Shown here piece by piece: positions 51,889 through 61,885 of a DNA stretch of 64,000 bases. Under the pieces are notes generated by a model. It saw nothing but the letters and a program-made list of their open reading frames with translations. It was not told where the DNA came from and did no database searches. This stretch comes from Candidatus Sulfotelmatobacter sp. (GTDB taxonomy: Bacteria; Acidobacteriota; Terriglobia; Terriglobales; Acidobacteriaceae). The stretch lies in assembly GCA_025462865.1 (NCBI GenBank), contig JAOAPI010000172.1, positions 54,251 through 118,250 on the forward strand, given 5' to 3'. Position numbers and translations under genes: made by a program. The first letter of the stretch is position 1, and each line of letters opens with the position of its first letter.

Positions 51889-53085
51889 GTGCCTGGCAAG
51901 AAAACAAAGAGACCCGCAGCAACTGCCCCGCAGACCCCGTGGGCTGATTATTTGAATTATTTCGAGCAACGCCAGGACCAGATGGTCGACACAATTCGTC
52001 AGCTTGTCGAAATCGAATCTCCCAGCGACAACAAGCAAGCAGTCGACCGCATAGCTGGCTTTCTCGCATCCAAATTTCAGTCTCTCGGCGGACGCATACA
52101 TCTTCACCACAGCAATGACTTCGGCGATACCTTGCAAGTCGATTTCGCCGGCACCAGCGCGAACTCGAACAGCCGCAAGCCTGTCTTGCTGCTTGGCCAT
52201 TACGACACCGTCTATCCCCTCGGAACGCTGGCCAGCATGCCCTGCAAATTCGAGAAGGGACATCTGCACGGGCCCGGCGTTCTCGACATGAAGTCCGGCA
52301 TCGCGCTCACACTCCATGCGATTGAAGCGCTTCAGCACCGGCAAGGCCTGCCACGGCCGGTGACGGTCTTGCTGGTTTCCGATGAAGAAGTCGGAAGCTA
52401 TTCTTCGCGCAAGGTCACCGAAACGTTGGCGAAGCAATGCGCCGCAGTGCTGGTTCTCGAACCCGCCGCCGGACTCCACGGAGCTCTCAAGACCGCCCGC
52501 AAAGGCGTCGGAGAATACACGCTGCGCGTGAAAGGAGTGGCCGCGCATGCCGGACTTGATCCAGGAAAAGGACACAGCGCGATACTTGAACTGGCACGGC
52601 AGATCACGACGATCGCCAATCTAAACGATCTGAAGCAAGGCATGTCGGTAAATCCTGGTGTGATTCAGGGAGGAACGCGCACGAATGTGGTGGCGGCCGA
52701 GGCATTCGTGAAGATCGATGTCCGCATCAAGAGCGCAAAACAAGCTGCTGGCATCGACCGCAAGCTGCGCTCTGTCAAACCATTCGATAAGCATTGCAGG
52801 CTTGAGATCACGGGGGGCATTAACCGCCTCCCGATGGAGCGAACTAGCGGAGTCGCGTCCTTGTTCAAGGCCGCTCGCGAAATTGCTTCTCAAGTTCGGT
52901 GGAAGCTCGAGGAAGCGGCCGTGGGCGGCGGCTCCGACGGAAACTTTACCGCCGGTATGGGAATTCCAACGCTCGATGGCATGGGCGGAGTTGGTGAGGG
53001 AGCGCATGCCGTGCACGAATACATCGTCGTTTCGGAGCTGCCGCGTCGGGCGCTGCTGTTGTCGGCCATGATCGAACGCGCGTGA
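51889..53085 (+). CDS. M20 family metallopeptidase (carboxypeptidase G2-like)
   Basis: A 398-aa cytoplasmic dizinc peptidase or deacylase. Metal-binding motifs are LLLGHYDTVYPLG near residue 103, GPGVLDMKSG near residue 129, SDEEVGSYSSRKV near residue 165 and HAVHEY near the end. The dimerisation domain includes GVAAHAGLDPGKG. Similar enzymes cleave C-terminal glutamate or N-acyl amino acids; substrate unknown. GTG start. Divergent from fabZ, sharing a 93-bp intergenic stretch. Confidence 0.88.
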   Translation: MPGKKTKRPAATAPQTPWADYLNYFEQRQDQMVDTIRQLVEIESPSDNKQAVDRIAGFLASKFQSLGGRIHLHHSNDFGDTLQVDFAGTSANSNSRKPVLLLGHYDTVYPLGTLASMPCKFEKGHLHGPGVLDMKSGIALTLHAIEALQHRQGLPRPVTVLLVSDEEVGSYSSRKVTETLAKQCAAVLVLEPAAGLHGALKTARKGVGEYTLRVKGVAAHAGLDPGKGHSAILELARQITTIANLNDLKQGMSVNPGVIQGGTRTNVVAAEAFVKIDVRIKSAKQAAGIDRKLRSVKPFDKHCRLEITGGINRLPMERTSGVASLFKAAREIASQVRWKLEEAAVGGGSDGNFTAGMGIPTLDGMGGVGEGAHAVHEYIVVSELPRRALLLSAMIERA

Positions 53086-53157
53086 TCCAGAGCTAATGCT
53101 GGCCGTCATTTATTTTCGTTGATTCCGGCCGGCGCAAGTTGACCCGGACCGACCCGA

Positions 53158-53838
53158 TCATTGCTCTGGAGTAAGAACCAGAAAGTAATCCATCTTGTCG
53201 CCCTTCACAAAGTCATATTGTTTCAGAAGCCGGTAGCCCGCCTCCGCAGCCTCGCGAAGGACGACCTCCCGGGCCACGCCGTGGTCTTCGCCATCTCCAT
53301 TGCGATCGATAACTCCAACCTTGGCTCCGGGACGAAGGGATGCCCGCAGATTCCGTAACAGCGTTACCGGTTGCGCCACCTCGTGGTATGTCTTCAGCAG
53401 GAGCACAGCATCAATTGCGTTCGCAGGCAGAAGCGGGTCGTCCTCCTTCCCCAACACGGTTTTCACGTTTCGCAACCGCTCCTTCTGTGCGCGGTCGTTG
53501 ACATAGCGTATTGACTCTGGGTTGATGTCCACCGCATACACGGTCCCACTTTCGCCGACTCGCCGCGCCGCGCGCACCGTGAACCATCCTGAGCCTGCTC
53601 CAATGTCTGCGACAGTCTTTCCGGGAGAGATGCCGACAATATCCATGACGCGATTGATCTGCAGACGCTGGTCTCGGCCAGGCGAGTCAAAGATTGAGAG
53701 GTCACCGGTGTACGGCTCGCTGGTCTTACGATGTTCAGCCGGGTTGGCAGTTTGAGTCTCGCACTCGGCAGGTCCATTCCAGAAAACCTGCCACGACATG
53801 AATAACGCCAATATGAGCACACAACGTTTTAGGATCAC
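53158..53838 (-). CDS. Exported class I SAM-dependent methyltransferase
   Basis: A 226-aa protein. An N-terminal hydrophobic segment (residues 4-20) suggests export or membrane anchoring. The SAM-binding motif VADIGAGSGWFTVRAARRVG starts near residue 73, followed by VYAVDINPES. An exported methyltransferase is unusual because SAM is cytosolic, so the hydrophobic segment may instead anchor it facing inward. Substrate unknown. Convergent with the M20 gene. Confidence 0.82.
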   Translation of the reverse strand: MILKRCVLILALFMSWQVFWNGPAECETQTANPAEHRKTSEPYTGDLSIFDSPGRDQRLQINRVMDIVGISPGKTVADIGAGSGWFTVRAARRVGESGTVYAVDINPESIRYVNDRAQKERLRNVKTVLGKEDDPLLPANAIDAVLLLKTYHEVAQPVTLLRNLRASLRPGAKVGVIDRNGDGEDHGVAREVVLREAAEAGYRLLKQYDFVKGDKMDYFLVLTPEQ

Positions 53839-54030
53839 ACTACCTCCATACGCCAGACTTCACAGATAGACTTACCTGGCTAGCCTTGGTGAGCATCTCA
53901 GCATTCAGATGCGCCATACAAGGTTTCGCTGCCGCACTTTCTTTGACTCCGTGGTTGGCATGGCCTAGACTTTTTGCAGAGAGTTCGGCGAGCCGATTTG
54001 CTGGAATCGCCGATGATTCTCGGAGGGCTT

Positions 54031-54219
54031 ATGGGTGAAGGTCTCTTTCAGCCGCTGCATTTGCTGTTGATCATTGCGATCATCCTTCTGATTTTCGGCA
54101 CCAGCAAGTTTTCCTCTCTGGGCAAGGGCATGGGGGAAGGCATTCGTAACTTCAAGGATGCGATGAAAGAAAAGGAAGAGCCCAAAAAAGAAACCAAAGA
54201 AGAGGAAAAGAAAGTCTAG
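54031..54219 (+). CDS. tatA: Twin-arginine translocase TatA/E-type subunit
   Basis: A 62-aa membrane protein. One transmembrane helix (HLLLIIAIILLIFGTSKFSSLGKGMGEG, residues 9-36) is followed by an amphipathic helix and a highly charged Lys/Glu tail. The FG hinge and GxGxGxxxxxFK motif are typical. The ATG at 54031 is chosen for its GGAGGG site and the usual short N-terminus; an ATG at 54013 is possible. TatB and TatC are not adjacent, so this is a stand-alone subunit gene. Confidence 0.85.
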   Translation: MGEGLFQPLHLLLIIAIILLIFGTSKFSSLGKGMGEGIRNFKDAMKEKEEPKKETKEEEKKV

Positions 54220-54278
54220 CTCACTTCCGATCGTACCGAGGTTCGGGCCAGCGCCCTTGCCAATTCCCGTTCAGCAAT

Positions 54279-54875
54279 TCAAATCGCTCCGCGCTCGCGC
54301 AACATCCCATAAACCAACGCCACAGGCAATCCGACGACATTGCCGTAGTCACCTTCAATACGCGGAATCCACCGCGACGCCATCCCTTGAATCGCGTACG
54401 CTCCGGCTTTGTCTATAGGTTCTCCAGTGGCGACGTAATCGCGGATTTCAGCGTCGGAAAGCTCGACCATGCTGACCATGGTGGTTGCAGACGCAGTTGC
54501 CAGTTCCCGGTTTTCAGTTCTCTGTCTTGATTCTGATCTGACGGCAATTGGACTGACCAGGCAGACTCCGGTAATTACTGAGTGCGCGCGTCCCGACAAA
54601 AGCCGCAGCATGCGGATAGCGTCGTCGGAGTCGCGAGGTTTGCCGAGCATCGCGTCACCCACCACAACGATTGTGTCCGCACCTAGAACGTAGTCCTGTG
54701 GACGACTCTCAGAAACCGCGAGCGCCTTTTCCCGCGCCAGCCGCTCGGCACAGGCTTGCGGAGCTTCATTTTCCAGCGGCGCTTCGTCGATATCAGCCGG
54801 CTGCACGGTAAAGGAGATTCCCGCGTTGCGCAGTAACTCTTGGCGACGCGGCGACGCGGAGGCAAGAATAAGCAT
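54279..54875 (-). CDS. maf: Maf-type nucleoside triphosphate pyrophosphatase with a small insertion
   Basis: Housecleaning pyrophosphatase acting on modified or canonical nucleotides (dTTP/UTP or methylated nucleotides). Typical motifs: MLILASASPRRQELLRNAGI, VLGADTIVVVGD near residue 64, GKPRDSDDAIRMLRLLSG, and LSDAEIRDYVATGEP...DKAGAYAIQG. Between ITGV and the LSDAEI motif the protein has about 34 residues where other Maf proteins have about 22; the extra RSESRQRTENRELATAS stretch is encoded by repeat-like DNA (about 54490-54545). The frame remains intact. Confidence 0.92.
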   Translation of the reverse strand: MLILASASPRRQELLRNAGISFTVQPADIDEAPLENEAPQACAERLAREKALAVSESRPQDYVLGADTIVVVGDAMLGKPRDSDDAIRMLRLLSGRAHSVITGVCLVSPIAVRSESRQRTENRELATASATTMVSMVELSDAEIRDYVATGEPIDKAGAYAIQGMASRWIPRIEGDYGNVVGLPVALVYGMLRERGAI

Positions 54876-54899
54876 TGATCCTAATTTTAGCCGAAGCTT

Positions 54900-56366
54900 T
54901 CAGCGGCTTCCCACCACACCGTGCACCGACTCAATCAGCTTGGCCGAATCGTAGCCAATACCATCTTTGAACACAGTTTCGACATTCTCAATGTCTTCAA
55001 TCTTCTTTGCGGGATCGCCTTTGATCACCACCAGGTCCGCCTGCTTGCCGGGAGCGATCGTACCGATCTTGTCGGCCTCGCCGAGATATTGAGCGCCGTT
55101 GAAAGTGGCGATGTGAATCGCTTCGAGCGGCGTGAAACCCGCTTCCACCAGCAATTCGACCTCACGCTGATCTCCGAAACCTGCGATCACGCCTCCCATC
55201 CCGGTCGGATCCAAGCCTGCCAGCAGCAGCCCGCCGGCTTGTGCGAAGGCGTGCTCAAATTCCAACTCCTTCTTAAACGCCGCCGGCCACGGTGAGACTT
55301 CGCTGCCATACTGCTGACGCATCAGGCTGGCATCACTCGACCGAATCCTTCTCTCTAGCAACGCGCTACGAGCGTCCGGAGATAACGCTTCCAGAACTCT
55401 CTTCTGAATCGTTGGCCTTCCGGGAAAACTTCCCATCTCAAACACGGGAAGCGTCGAAGTGATGGCGACGTGGTGCTTGATAAGGTCGAGAATCATTTCG
55501 TGTAGCGGCCCTGCATTAACGTCCAGCTTGGCGATGAGATTGGGATTTTCCGGCTCCTCCGGACACTGACCCGGTTTTTTCGTGGGCAGGAATTCAGTAT
55601 CGACCAGCAGCCCATGCTCAAGGTCGTCGATACCTAAGGCCGCCGCCTCACGAAAGCCAATGGAACACAAGTGCCCGGTAACTTTGGCGCCACGCTTGTG
55701 TGCTGCCTCCACTGCGGCGCCAAGCTCCGCCGGAGTAATAAACATATAGGCTTTGAAATTGTCGACTCCCTGGTCCAACCAGAAATTGACCGTCTTCGTT
55801 GCGTCTTCCGGTCCATTGAGCTGATGCATCTGAAGCGCCCAGCTACCAGCCCCTTCGAGATACGGACCCGTAACGTGAATCTTCGGACCGGGCATTCCGC
55901 CAGCGTCAATCTTTTTCTTGATCTCAAGATCGGTGTATGGCTCAAGGGATCCGCCGGTTCGGATCGTGGTAACTCCTCCAGCGAGATACAGGCGGGGAAA
56001 ACTAAATGCCATCTCGCCGAATACCACATTCCCCATCGGATAAAACATGTGATCGTGCATGCCAACCAGGCCAGGAATCACGCTGTAACCATGCAGGTCG
56101 ATCACTTGGGCATCTTTTGGGACACTTGCCGACGAAGCGTCAGAGACCGAGTCAATTTTTCCCTTGGAGATCACGACCGTCTGGTCTTCCCGCGCGGCCG
56201 CACCGGTGCCGTCAATTACTCGCACATGTGCGAGGACCACGACCGGCGCGTCCACTTTCACGAAAGAGCGCACTTCCTCCGACAGATTTTGAGCCGCCAG
56301 CGCGACAGAGGACGCAACCGTCAAGACGAAAGCGATAAACACTCGCTGCATGTTTTTTCCTTCCAT
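54900..56366 (-). CDS. Exported amidohydrolase family protein
   Basis: A 488-aa metal-dependent hydrolase with an N-terminal signal peptide (about residues 1-24). Features are VVISKGKIDSV, DLHGYSVIPGLVGMHDHMFYP with the metal HxH near residue 103, GVDNFKAYMFITPAELGAAVEAAH with the lysine, and a C-terminal amidohydrolase barrel ending in GTIAPGKQADLVVIKGDP. Related enzymes include exported imidazolonepropionase-like and prolidase-like proteins; substrate unknown. Confidence 0.87.
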   Translation of the reverse strand: MEGKNMQRVFIAFVLTVASSVALAAQNLSEEVRSFVKVDAPVVVLAHVRVIDGTGAAAREDQTVVISKGKIDSVSDASSASVPKDAQVIDLHGYSVIPGLVGMHDHMFYPMGNVVFGEMAFSFPRLYLAGGVTTIRTGGSLEPYTDLEIKKKIDAGGMPGPKIHVTGPYLEGAGSWALQMHQLNGPEDATKTVNFWLDQGVDNFKAYMFITPAELGAAVEAAHKRGAKVTGHLCSIGFREAAALGIDDLEHGLLVDTEFLPTKKPGQCPEEPENPNLIAKLDVNAGPLHEMILDLIKHHVAITSTLPVFEMGSFPGRPTIQKRVLEALSPDARSALLERRIRSSDASLMRQQYGSEVSPWPAAFKKELEFEHAFAQAGGLLLAGLDPTGMGGVIAGFGDQREVELLVEAGFTPLEAIHIATFNGAQYLGEADKIGTIAPGKQADLVVIKGDPAKKIEDIENVETVFKDGIGYDSAKLIESVHGVVGSR

Positions 56367-56511
56367 ACCCTAGGGCAGGATTCTACGTGAAGACAGGAAA
56401 AGTGTGCGCGGAGCTTGGCAAGCCGGCTTTCTTCAAGACAGATACTGAGAAGCGAGAACCGGGAACTGAGAACTGCTACGCCTGTTAAAATCAAAGATTA
56501 GCCCTCATCCT

Positions 56512-58320
56512 ATGGACGCTCCTTTCCTGCGTAACTTTGCGATCATCGCGCATATCGACCACGGTAAATCCACGCTGGCGGACCGCCTGCTGGAGCTGAC
56601 CGGATCGCTGACTGCGCGCGAGATGCAAGCCCAGGTGCTCGACTCCATGGATTTGGAGCGCGAGCGCGGCATCACGATCAAGGCCCACGCCGTGCGCATG
56701 ATGTATACCGCGCAGGACGGCCAGACTTACCAGCTCAACTTGATCGACACGCCCGGCCACGTCGACTTTTCCTACGAGGTCTCACGGTCGCTGGCTTCCT
56801 GCGAAGGGGCACTGCTCATCGTCGACGCCTCGCAAGGAGTGGAAGCGCAAACGCTTGCCAATTCTTACCTTGCGATCAATCACGGACTTGAAATCATTCC
56901 CGTCATCAACAAGATCGATCTGCAAAGCGCTGACATCCCACGCACCAAGGAAATGATCGAAAGCGCTGTCGGGCTTGACGCTACCGACGCCGTGCTGATC
57001 AGTGCCAAGACCGGCCAGGGCGTGCCCGACGTTCTCGAAGCCATTGTGAAGCGCATCCCGCCGCCGAAAGGGGATCCTGATAGCCGGCTGCAAGCGCTGG
57101 TTTTCGACTCCTGGTTCGATCCGTATCGCGGGGTGGTGATCCTTACTCGTGTATTTCAAGGCACGCTACGCAAGGGCGATCGCATCCGGCTCTGGTCGAA
57201 CGGCACCACCTTTGACGCGGAAACTCTCGGAGTCCTCACGCCCAAGCCGGTTGAGATCGGCGAACTCAAAGCTGGCGAAGTTGGATTCCTCATCGCCAAC
57301 ATCAAGACTGTGGCGGACGTGAAAATCGGCGACACTATCACGCATGACGCGAACCCCGCCTTCGAAGCCCTTCCTGGCTTCGAAGAAATCAAGCCCATGG
57401 TTTTCGCCGGACTCTACACCGTCGACGCCCACGAGCACACCCGTCTGCGCGAAGCTCTTGAAAAACTGCGGCTGAATGATTCTTCTTTCTTCTTCGAGCC
57501 GGAAAGTTCAGTGGCGCTGGGTTTTGGTTTTCGTTGCGGATTCCTGGGCTTGCTCCACATGGAAATTATCCAGGAACGTCTCGAACGCGAGTTTGCGTTG
57601 GAACTCATCACCACGGCGCCCGGCGTGCGTTACAAGATCACCAAGACGGACGGCCAGTTGATTGAAGTGGATAACCCGTCGCGTTGGCCAGACCCAAGCG
57701 AGATTGCGAAGGTTGAAGAGCCGGTGATTCTAGCAACGATTCTCACCAACGAAGAATACGTGGGCGGAATCCTGAAGCTCGTCGAAGACAAACGCGGCAA
57801 GCAGAAGACCTTCGAATATGTCAGCTCATCCCGCGTAATGCTGCATTATGAGTTGCCGCTGAATGAAATCGTGCTCGATTTCTATGACCGGTTGAAGTCA
57901 GTTTCGCGCGGCTACGCTTCGCTCGACTATCACCTCGCGGACTATTGGGAGTCGCCCATGGTCAAGCTTGACATCCTGGTAGCGGGGGAGCCGGTCGATG
58001 CGCTTTCCATCATCGTCCATCGCGATTTTGCCTATGACCGCGGTAAAGCGCTGGTCTCAAAAATGCGGCAACTTATCCCCCGTCAAATGTTCGAAGTGGC
58101 GATCCAAGCCTCTATCGGCGCTAAAATAATTGCCCGCGAAACCGTTTCGGCCATCCGCAAGAATGTAATCGCCAAGTGCTACGGCGGTGACATTTCGCGA
58201 AAGCGCAAGCTCCTCGAAAAGCAGAAGGAAGGCAAAAAACGAATGAAGCGGATCGGACGCGTCGATATCCCGCAAGAAGCTTTTCTCGCGGTTCTCAAGG
58301 TCGGAGAGGACAGCAACTAA
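56512..58320 (+). CDS. lepA: Elongation factor 4
   Basis: Ribosome back-translocase GTPase. The 602-aa protein has the G1 motif [15 protein letters not shown] near residue 12, DTPGHVDF (G3), INKIDL (G4), a translation-factor beta-barrel, and the LepA-specific C-terminal domain ending [27 protein letters not shown]. The gene stands alone with no following operon partner. Confidence 0.96.
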   Translation: MDAPFLRNFAIIAHIDHGKSTLADRLLELTGSLTAREMQAQVLDSMDLERERGITIKAHAVRMMYTAQDGQTYQLNLIDTPGHVDFSYEVSRSLASCEGALLIVDASQGVEAQTLANSYLAINHGLEIIPVINKIDLQSADIPRTKEMIESAVGLDATDAVLISAKTGQGVPDVLEAIVKRIPPPKGDPDSRLQALVFDSWFDPYRGVVILTRVFQGTLRKGDRIRLWSNGTTFDAETLGVLTPKPVEIGELKAGEVGFLIANIKTVADVKIGDTITHDANPAFEALPGFEEIKPMVFAGLYTVDAHEHTRLREALEKLRLNDSSFFFEPESSVALGFGFRCGFLGLLHMEIIQERLEREFALELITTAPGVRYKITKTDGQLIEVDNPSRWPDPSEIAKVEEPVILATILTNEEYVGGILKLVEDKRGKQKTFEYVSSSRVMLHYELPLNEIVLDFYDRLKSVSRGYASLDYHLADYWESPMVKLDILVAGEPVDALSIIVHRDFAYDRGKALVSKMRQLIPRQMFEVAIQASIGAKIIARETVSAIRKNVIAKCYGGDISRKRKLLEKQKEGKKRMKRIGRVDIPQEAFLAVLKVGEDSN

Positions 58321-58662
58321 GGTCGTTGGTAAACAGAAAAGGTGTTGAGACTTCGCCCCGTTCACGGGTCACCTTAGAACGTCCAACTATGCAAAATGTG
58401 CAAAACTCAAAAGGGGACGCTCTCTGATGTGTGCGATTGTCAACATATGTTAATGCCGAGTGAATTGCCTAACTGGTTACTATTCAGGGCCTTAGAGGTC
58501 GGAAAATTAGTGAGCCCCTGTGAATCCCTCACTTCTGTTTCTCAGGCGATTTTATGGGTGCCAGCAATTCCACAAGGTTTTCCACAGACTGACTCTGCAC
58601 GCGCAAGTCGAATCCCCTAAGGTAGTTACGCAGGAAGACTACAGGATTTCCTGTACCTTGGC
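58321..58662. other. 342-bp intergenic region between convergent lepA and dnaB
   Basis: No coding sequence or RNA gene is recognised. A near DnaA-box TTTTCCACA occurs at about 58578. A short palindrome, TACAGGA-TT-TCCTGTA, lies at 58640-58655 next to the dnaB stop and could contribute to termination, although no T-tract follows on either strand. Confidence 0.5.
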
Positions 58663-60027
58663 TTAGTCTTCTGGGGGCAAACCACCCTCAATCATTGTCT
58701 CAAATCTGGTGCAGTTTTTGATGAAGGCGAGGTTGATACGACCAATGGGACCGTTGCGCTGTTTCGAAATAATGATCTCGGCCCTGCCCTGCAAATCGGG
58801 ATCGTCCTGCTTGTAAACTTCTTCACGGAAGATAAACATTACCAGGTCAGCATCCTGCTCAATGGAGCCAGACTCTCGCAGGTCGGCGAGTTGCGGACGA
58901 TGATCGCCGCCGCGGCTCTCCGGCGCGCGGCTCAACTGCGACAGCGCAATCACGGGCACACTTAGTTCTTTCGCAAGTGCTTTCAGGCCGCGCGAAATTG
59001 CTGATACTTCCTGCGTGCGGTTTTCGAAGCGCTTGCTCCCGCCCGACATGAGTTGCAAGTAGTCCACTATAATCAGGTCGAGCCTGCCCTGTGATTGTTT
59101 TAGTCGCCGCGCCTTGGCGCGCATCTCGCTCAGCCCAATGCCAGGCGTGTCGTCGATGAAGATCGGTGCATGCGCCAATTGCTCCATCGCACGCACAACT
59201 TTGCGAGTGTCATCCTGCCACAACGAGCCGGTGCGCATTTTGTGCGCGTCTACTTTGGCTTGCGAACACAGCAAGCGCATCAGCAATGCCTCGCGCGACA
59301 TTTCAAGCGAGAACACTCCCACTACCTGCTGATCTTCGACTGCGGCGTTCTCCGCGATGTTCATCGCGAATGCAGTCTTGCCCATCGAGGGGCGCGCCGC
59401 AATAATCACCAGATCGGAACGCTGTAGCCCGCTCGTCATCTCATCCAGATCAGTGTAGTGAGTGGCGAGCCCGGTTATGCGCTGGCCGCGTTGCAGCAAC
59501 GCGTCAACCGACCCGAAGGACTCACGGACAATTTCCTGAACGCCCATGAATCCGCGCCCAATGCGCTTCTCCGAGAGTTGGAAAATCGCCGCCTCGGCGT
59601 CGCTCAACACATCTTCGGCAGCATCGGACTGATCGGCCGCCCGCGCAATCGCGGTATTGGCCGCGTGAATCAGTCCGCGCAGCAGTGCCTTATCGCGGAC
59701 AATCTTGACGTAGTGCTCGATACTTGGCCGATCGGGAACCCCATGCAGCAGGCTCGACACATAGCCCACATCGCCGATTGGCTGCAGATCCTTATGGCGA
59801 TCGAGCTCCTCGATCAGCGTGATCATGTCGATCGGTCGCGACGATTCCGCCAGATCGACCATGCGCGAATAAATCCGCCGGTGCGAATCGAGAGAAAAAT
59901 CCTCGATGCGCAAATGTTCGGCAGCCTGGTTGTAAGCAAAATTGTCGAGCAGAATTGCGCCCAGGATTGACCGCTCGGCTTCTACGTTCGCAGGAAGAGT
60001 GCTGATGCTGTAGTCAGTGGTTGCCAT
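58663..60027 (-). CDS. dnaB: Replicative DNA helicase
   Basis: Hexameric 5'-3' helicase of the replisome. The 454-aa protein has an N-terminal DnaG-binding domain (STLPANVEAERSILGAILLDN), the RecA fold with Walker A ARPSMGKTAFAMN near residue 211, DLIIVDYLQLMS near residue 310 and SRAPESRGGDHRPQLADLRESGSIEQDADLVMFIFREE near the end. The ATG at 60027 matches family length; an upstream ATG at 60042 is possible. Divergent from the hydrolase gene. Confidence 0.95.
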   Translation of the reverse strand: MATTDYSISTLPANVEAERSILGAILLDNFAYNQAAEHLRIEDFSLDSHRRIYSRMVDLAESSRPIDMITLIEELDRHKDLQPIGDVGYVSSLLHGVPDRPSIEHYVKIVRDKALLRGLIHAANTAIARAADQSDAAEDVLSDAEAAIFQLSEKRIGRGFMGVQEIVRESFGSVDALLQRGQRITGLATHYTDLDEMTSGLQRSDLVIIAARPSMGKTAFAMNIAENAAVEDQQVVGVFSLEMSREALLMRLLCSQAKVDAHKMRTGSLWQDDTRKVVRAMEQLAHAPIFIDDTPGIGLSEMRAKARRLKQSQGRLDLIIVDYLQLMSGGSKRFENRTQEVSAISRGLKALAKELSVPVIALSQLSRAPESRGGDHRPQLADLRESGSIEQDADLVMFIFREEVYKQDDPDLQGRAEIIISKQRNGPIGRINLAFIKNCTRFETMIEGGLPPED

Positions 60028-60226
60028 AGTTCCGCAGAACACTGTGGCCTACTTTTACATGCTAGGATAAGCGAATATAAAGCGAATCGCCAAATGAATT
60101 GTGAACAAGCTGTGCAGCGCCGCGATATACTGTGGAAACCCTGCGAAAACACGACTGTTACTTTTTGAAGCTCCGAAATTAGCGTTTGGCTCCGCACCTC
60201 GATGCGAGCGGACACCACTGATAAAA

Positions 60227-61213
60227 ATGCGCATCCTACCTATCTCTTTATTTTTTATTCTGCTCGCAATACCGCCGCTGACATCTCGCTCTTCTTTCGC
60301 GCAGAATGCGGATTTATTGCGTCACTTTGACTACGACCAGAAAGCCGCGCTCGACCTCAAGGAATCCGGTGTTGAGCGGCGTGGCGACATCGACGTCCAC
60401 GACATCTCTTATGCCAGTCCCAAAGGCGGCCGCGTTCCTGCCTATCTGGTCGTACCTAAAGGCAAAGGCCCTTTCGCCGCCGTGATCTGGGGACATTGGT
60501 ATATGGAAGGCTCTGCCTTCCGCAATCGCAAAGAGTTTCTCGACGAAGCAGTGGCCTTGGCCCATGCTGGAGTTATCTCCCTATTGCCCGACGGTCCCGT
60601 GGCGCGGCCCGGCCGCATCGATAATAATGCTCCGCTCAACGACCAACATCCTCTGGAACTAGTTCAGGCGACTGTAGATATGCGCCGCGGTGCAGATCTT
60701 CTCCTGGGACGTAACGATGTGGACGCTAAACGACTCGCGTACGTTGGCCACAGTTACAACGCTCAAGTCGGCGGCTTCCTCAGCGGCATTGAGCGGCGCT
60801 TCAAGGCTTTCGTTCTAATGGCAGGAGAGATGTCGGATGCTGTCGGCTTAAGATCCAAGGAATATCAGGATTTTCGGCAAAAAGTAGGCCCGGAAAAATT
60901 CGACGCCTACGCCGCCAAGTATTCGTGGCTCGATACCGAGAAATATGTTTCTCACGCAGCGCCATCGGCAGTATTTCTGCAATATGCCAGCCAGGAAAAA
61001 TTCTTGAATGCTGAGCGCGCAAAAGAATATTCCGCGGTCGTCAGCGAGCCGAAGAAACTAAGAATTTACGACGCGCCTCACGCCCTGAACGCCGAAGCCC
61101 GCCGCGACCGCATCGCGTTTCTAGTTGAGCAACTGCATCTCCGGCCGCCCGACGCCGCGCTAATTGCCGGAGTACCTGACCTCGTCCAGCCGTATGATCC
61201 CCCAAAACAATAG
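60227..61213 (+). CDS. Exported dienelactone-hydrolase-like alpha/beta hydrolase
   Basis: A 328-aa protein with a signal peptide (about residues 1-25, cleavage after SFA). The fold is of the dienelactone hydrolase/DLH-like type: FAAVIWGHWYMEG, nucleophile Ser176 in GHSYNAQVGG and a late histidine in YDAPHALN. Related enzymes act on cyclic lactones or esters, but no ring-cleavage gene is nearby, so the substrate is unknown. The ATG at 60227 is used because it begins the signal peptide; the frame is open to 60101. Confidence 0.82.
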   Translation: MRILPISLFFILLAIPPLTSRSSFAQNADLLRHFDYDQKAALDLKESGVERRGDIDVHDISYASPKGGRVPAYLVVPKGKGPFAAVIWGHWYMEGSAFRNRKEFLDEAVALAHAGVISLLPDGPVARPGRIDNNAPLNDQHPLELVQATVDMRRGADLLLGRNDVDAKRLAYVGHSYNAQVGGFLSGIERRFKAFVLMAGEMSDAVGLRSKEYQDFRQKVGPEKFDAYAAKYSWLDTEKYVSHAAPSAVFLQYASQEKFLNAERAKEYSAVVSEPKKLRIYDAPHALNAEARRDRIAFLVEQLHLRPPDAALIAGVPDLVQPYDPPKQ

Positions 61214-61885
61214 CTCCCGGCGCTCGCACAAAAAACAAATGCGGTTCCGGCCAGCCACCGGAACCGCATTGGTTTCGTGGAACCTCTTCATGCTTCCCAC
61301 CGCCAGGAGCGGAGAGACGACAGAACCAGTCCGACAGCGCTCACGAGGAGCGCCACTTTTACTGGCATTGGGTGCGCAAGCCGCAATTCAGAGAATCGCT
61401 TCTCCCGCAACCTTGACGCGATAGCTAGCGGACCAACCCGCTCAAAGAGCGGGAAGTGGAGGCCGCAATGCCCGGGCAACCGATACGCGCTCGCGCGCAT
61501 TCCCGATTTCCCCTGGCAATTCACCCTCGAGAATCGCCAGCTGCCACTAGTGTCACCGCAATCAATCGTTCAGCAAGTGTTGAAGTTCCAACGTTTTCGC
61601 TGCACCCACTCTGGGGCTCGGCATTGCGGTTCGCAACAGAAAAACCTCTCAGACTTGTGCAGAAACTGTGGACGATAGTACTTGTTTGTGGAACGCTGAG
61701 GAAAACTACGGCGTAATCGCGCGAATGAAACTCAAAAACCTCCCAAAAAATAACTTAGACACTGTGAAACAAATTGCAATCCCGTGATACGGGACATCCC
61801 GCGACCGACTGAATTTTGACAATTCCCAGACATTTCCCATCCCCCGCCCCTATAAGCTGCGCCCTAGCCGAACCTGGAGGTACAC
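61214..61885. other. 672-bp region without a clear gene
   Basis: The longest gene-poor stretch. A perfect 13-bp hairpin at 61238-61270 is followed on the minus strand by a T-rich run, and a minus-strand frame of 78 aa (61524-61288, GTG start) ends just upstream of it, suggesting a small minus transcript; its C-terminal part (VALLVSAVGLVLSSL) is hydrophobic. A short palindrome TCCCGT-GAT-ACGGGA lies at 61780-61794. None of this is strong enough to call a gene. Confidence 0.45.
61238..61270 (-). terminator. Hairpin terminator, minus-oriented
   Basis: AATGCGGTTCCGG (61238-61250) and CCGGAACCGCATT (61258-61270) form a perfect 13-bp stem with a 7-nt loop. Read on the minus strand it is followed by TGTTTTTTGTG, a good terminator tail. 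On the plus strand only a GGTTT follows, though it could also end the hydrolase message. Confidence 0.65.

Noticed and set aside
58321..58662. Possible replication origin near dnaB
   Set aside because: Only one DnaA-like box (TTTTCCACA) is visible, with no cluster or AT-rich unwinding element, and dnaA or dnaN are absent nearby.
61816..61856. Promoter for the propeller gene with TTGACA and TATAAG
   Set aside because: The spacing between boxes is 29 bp, too long for a sigma-70 promoter, so it is not called.
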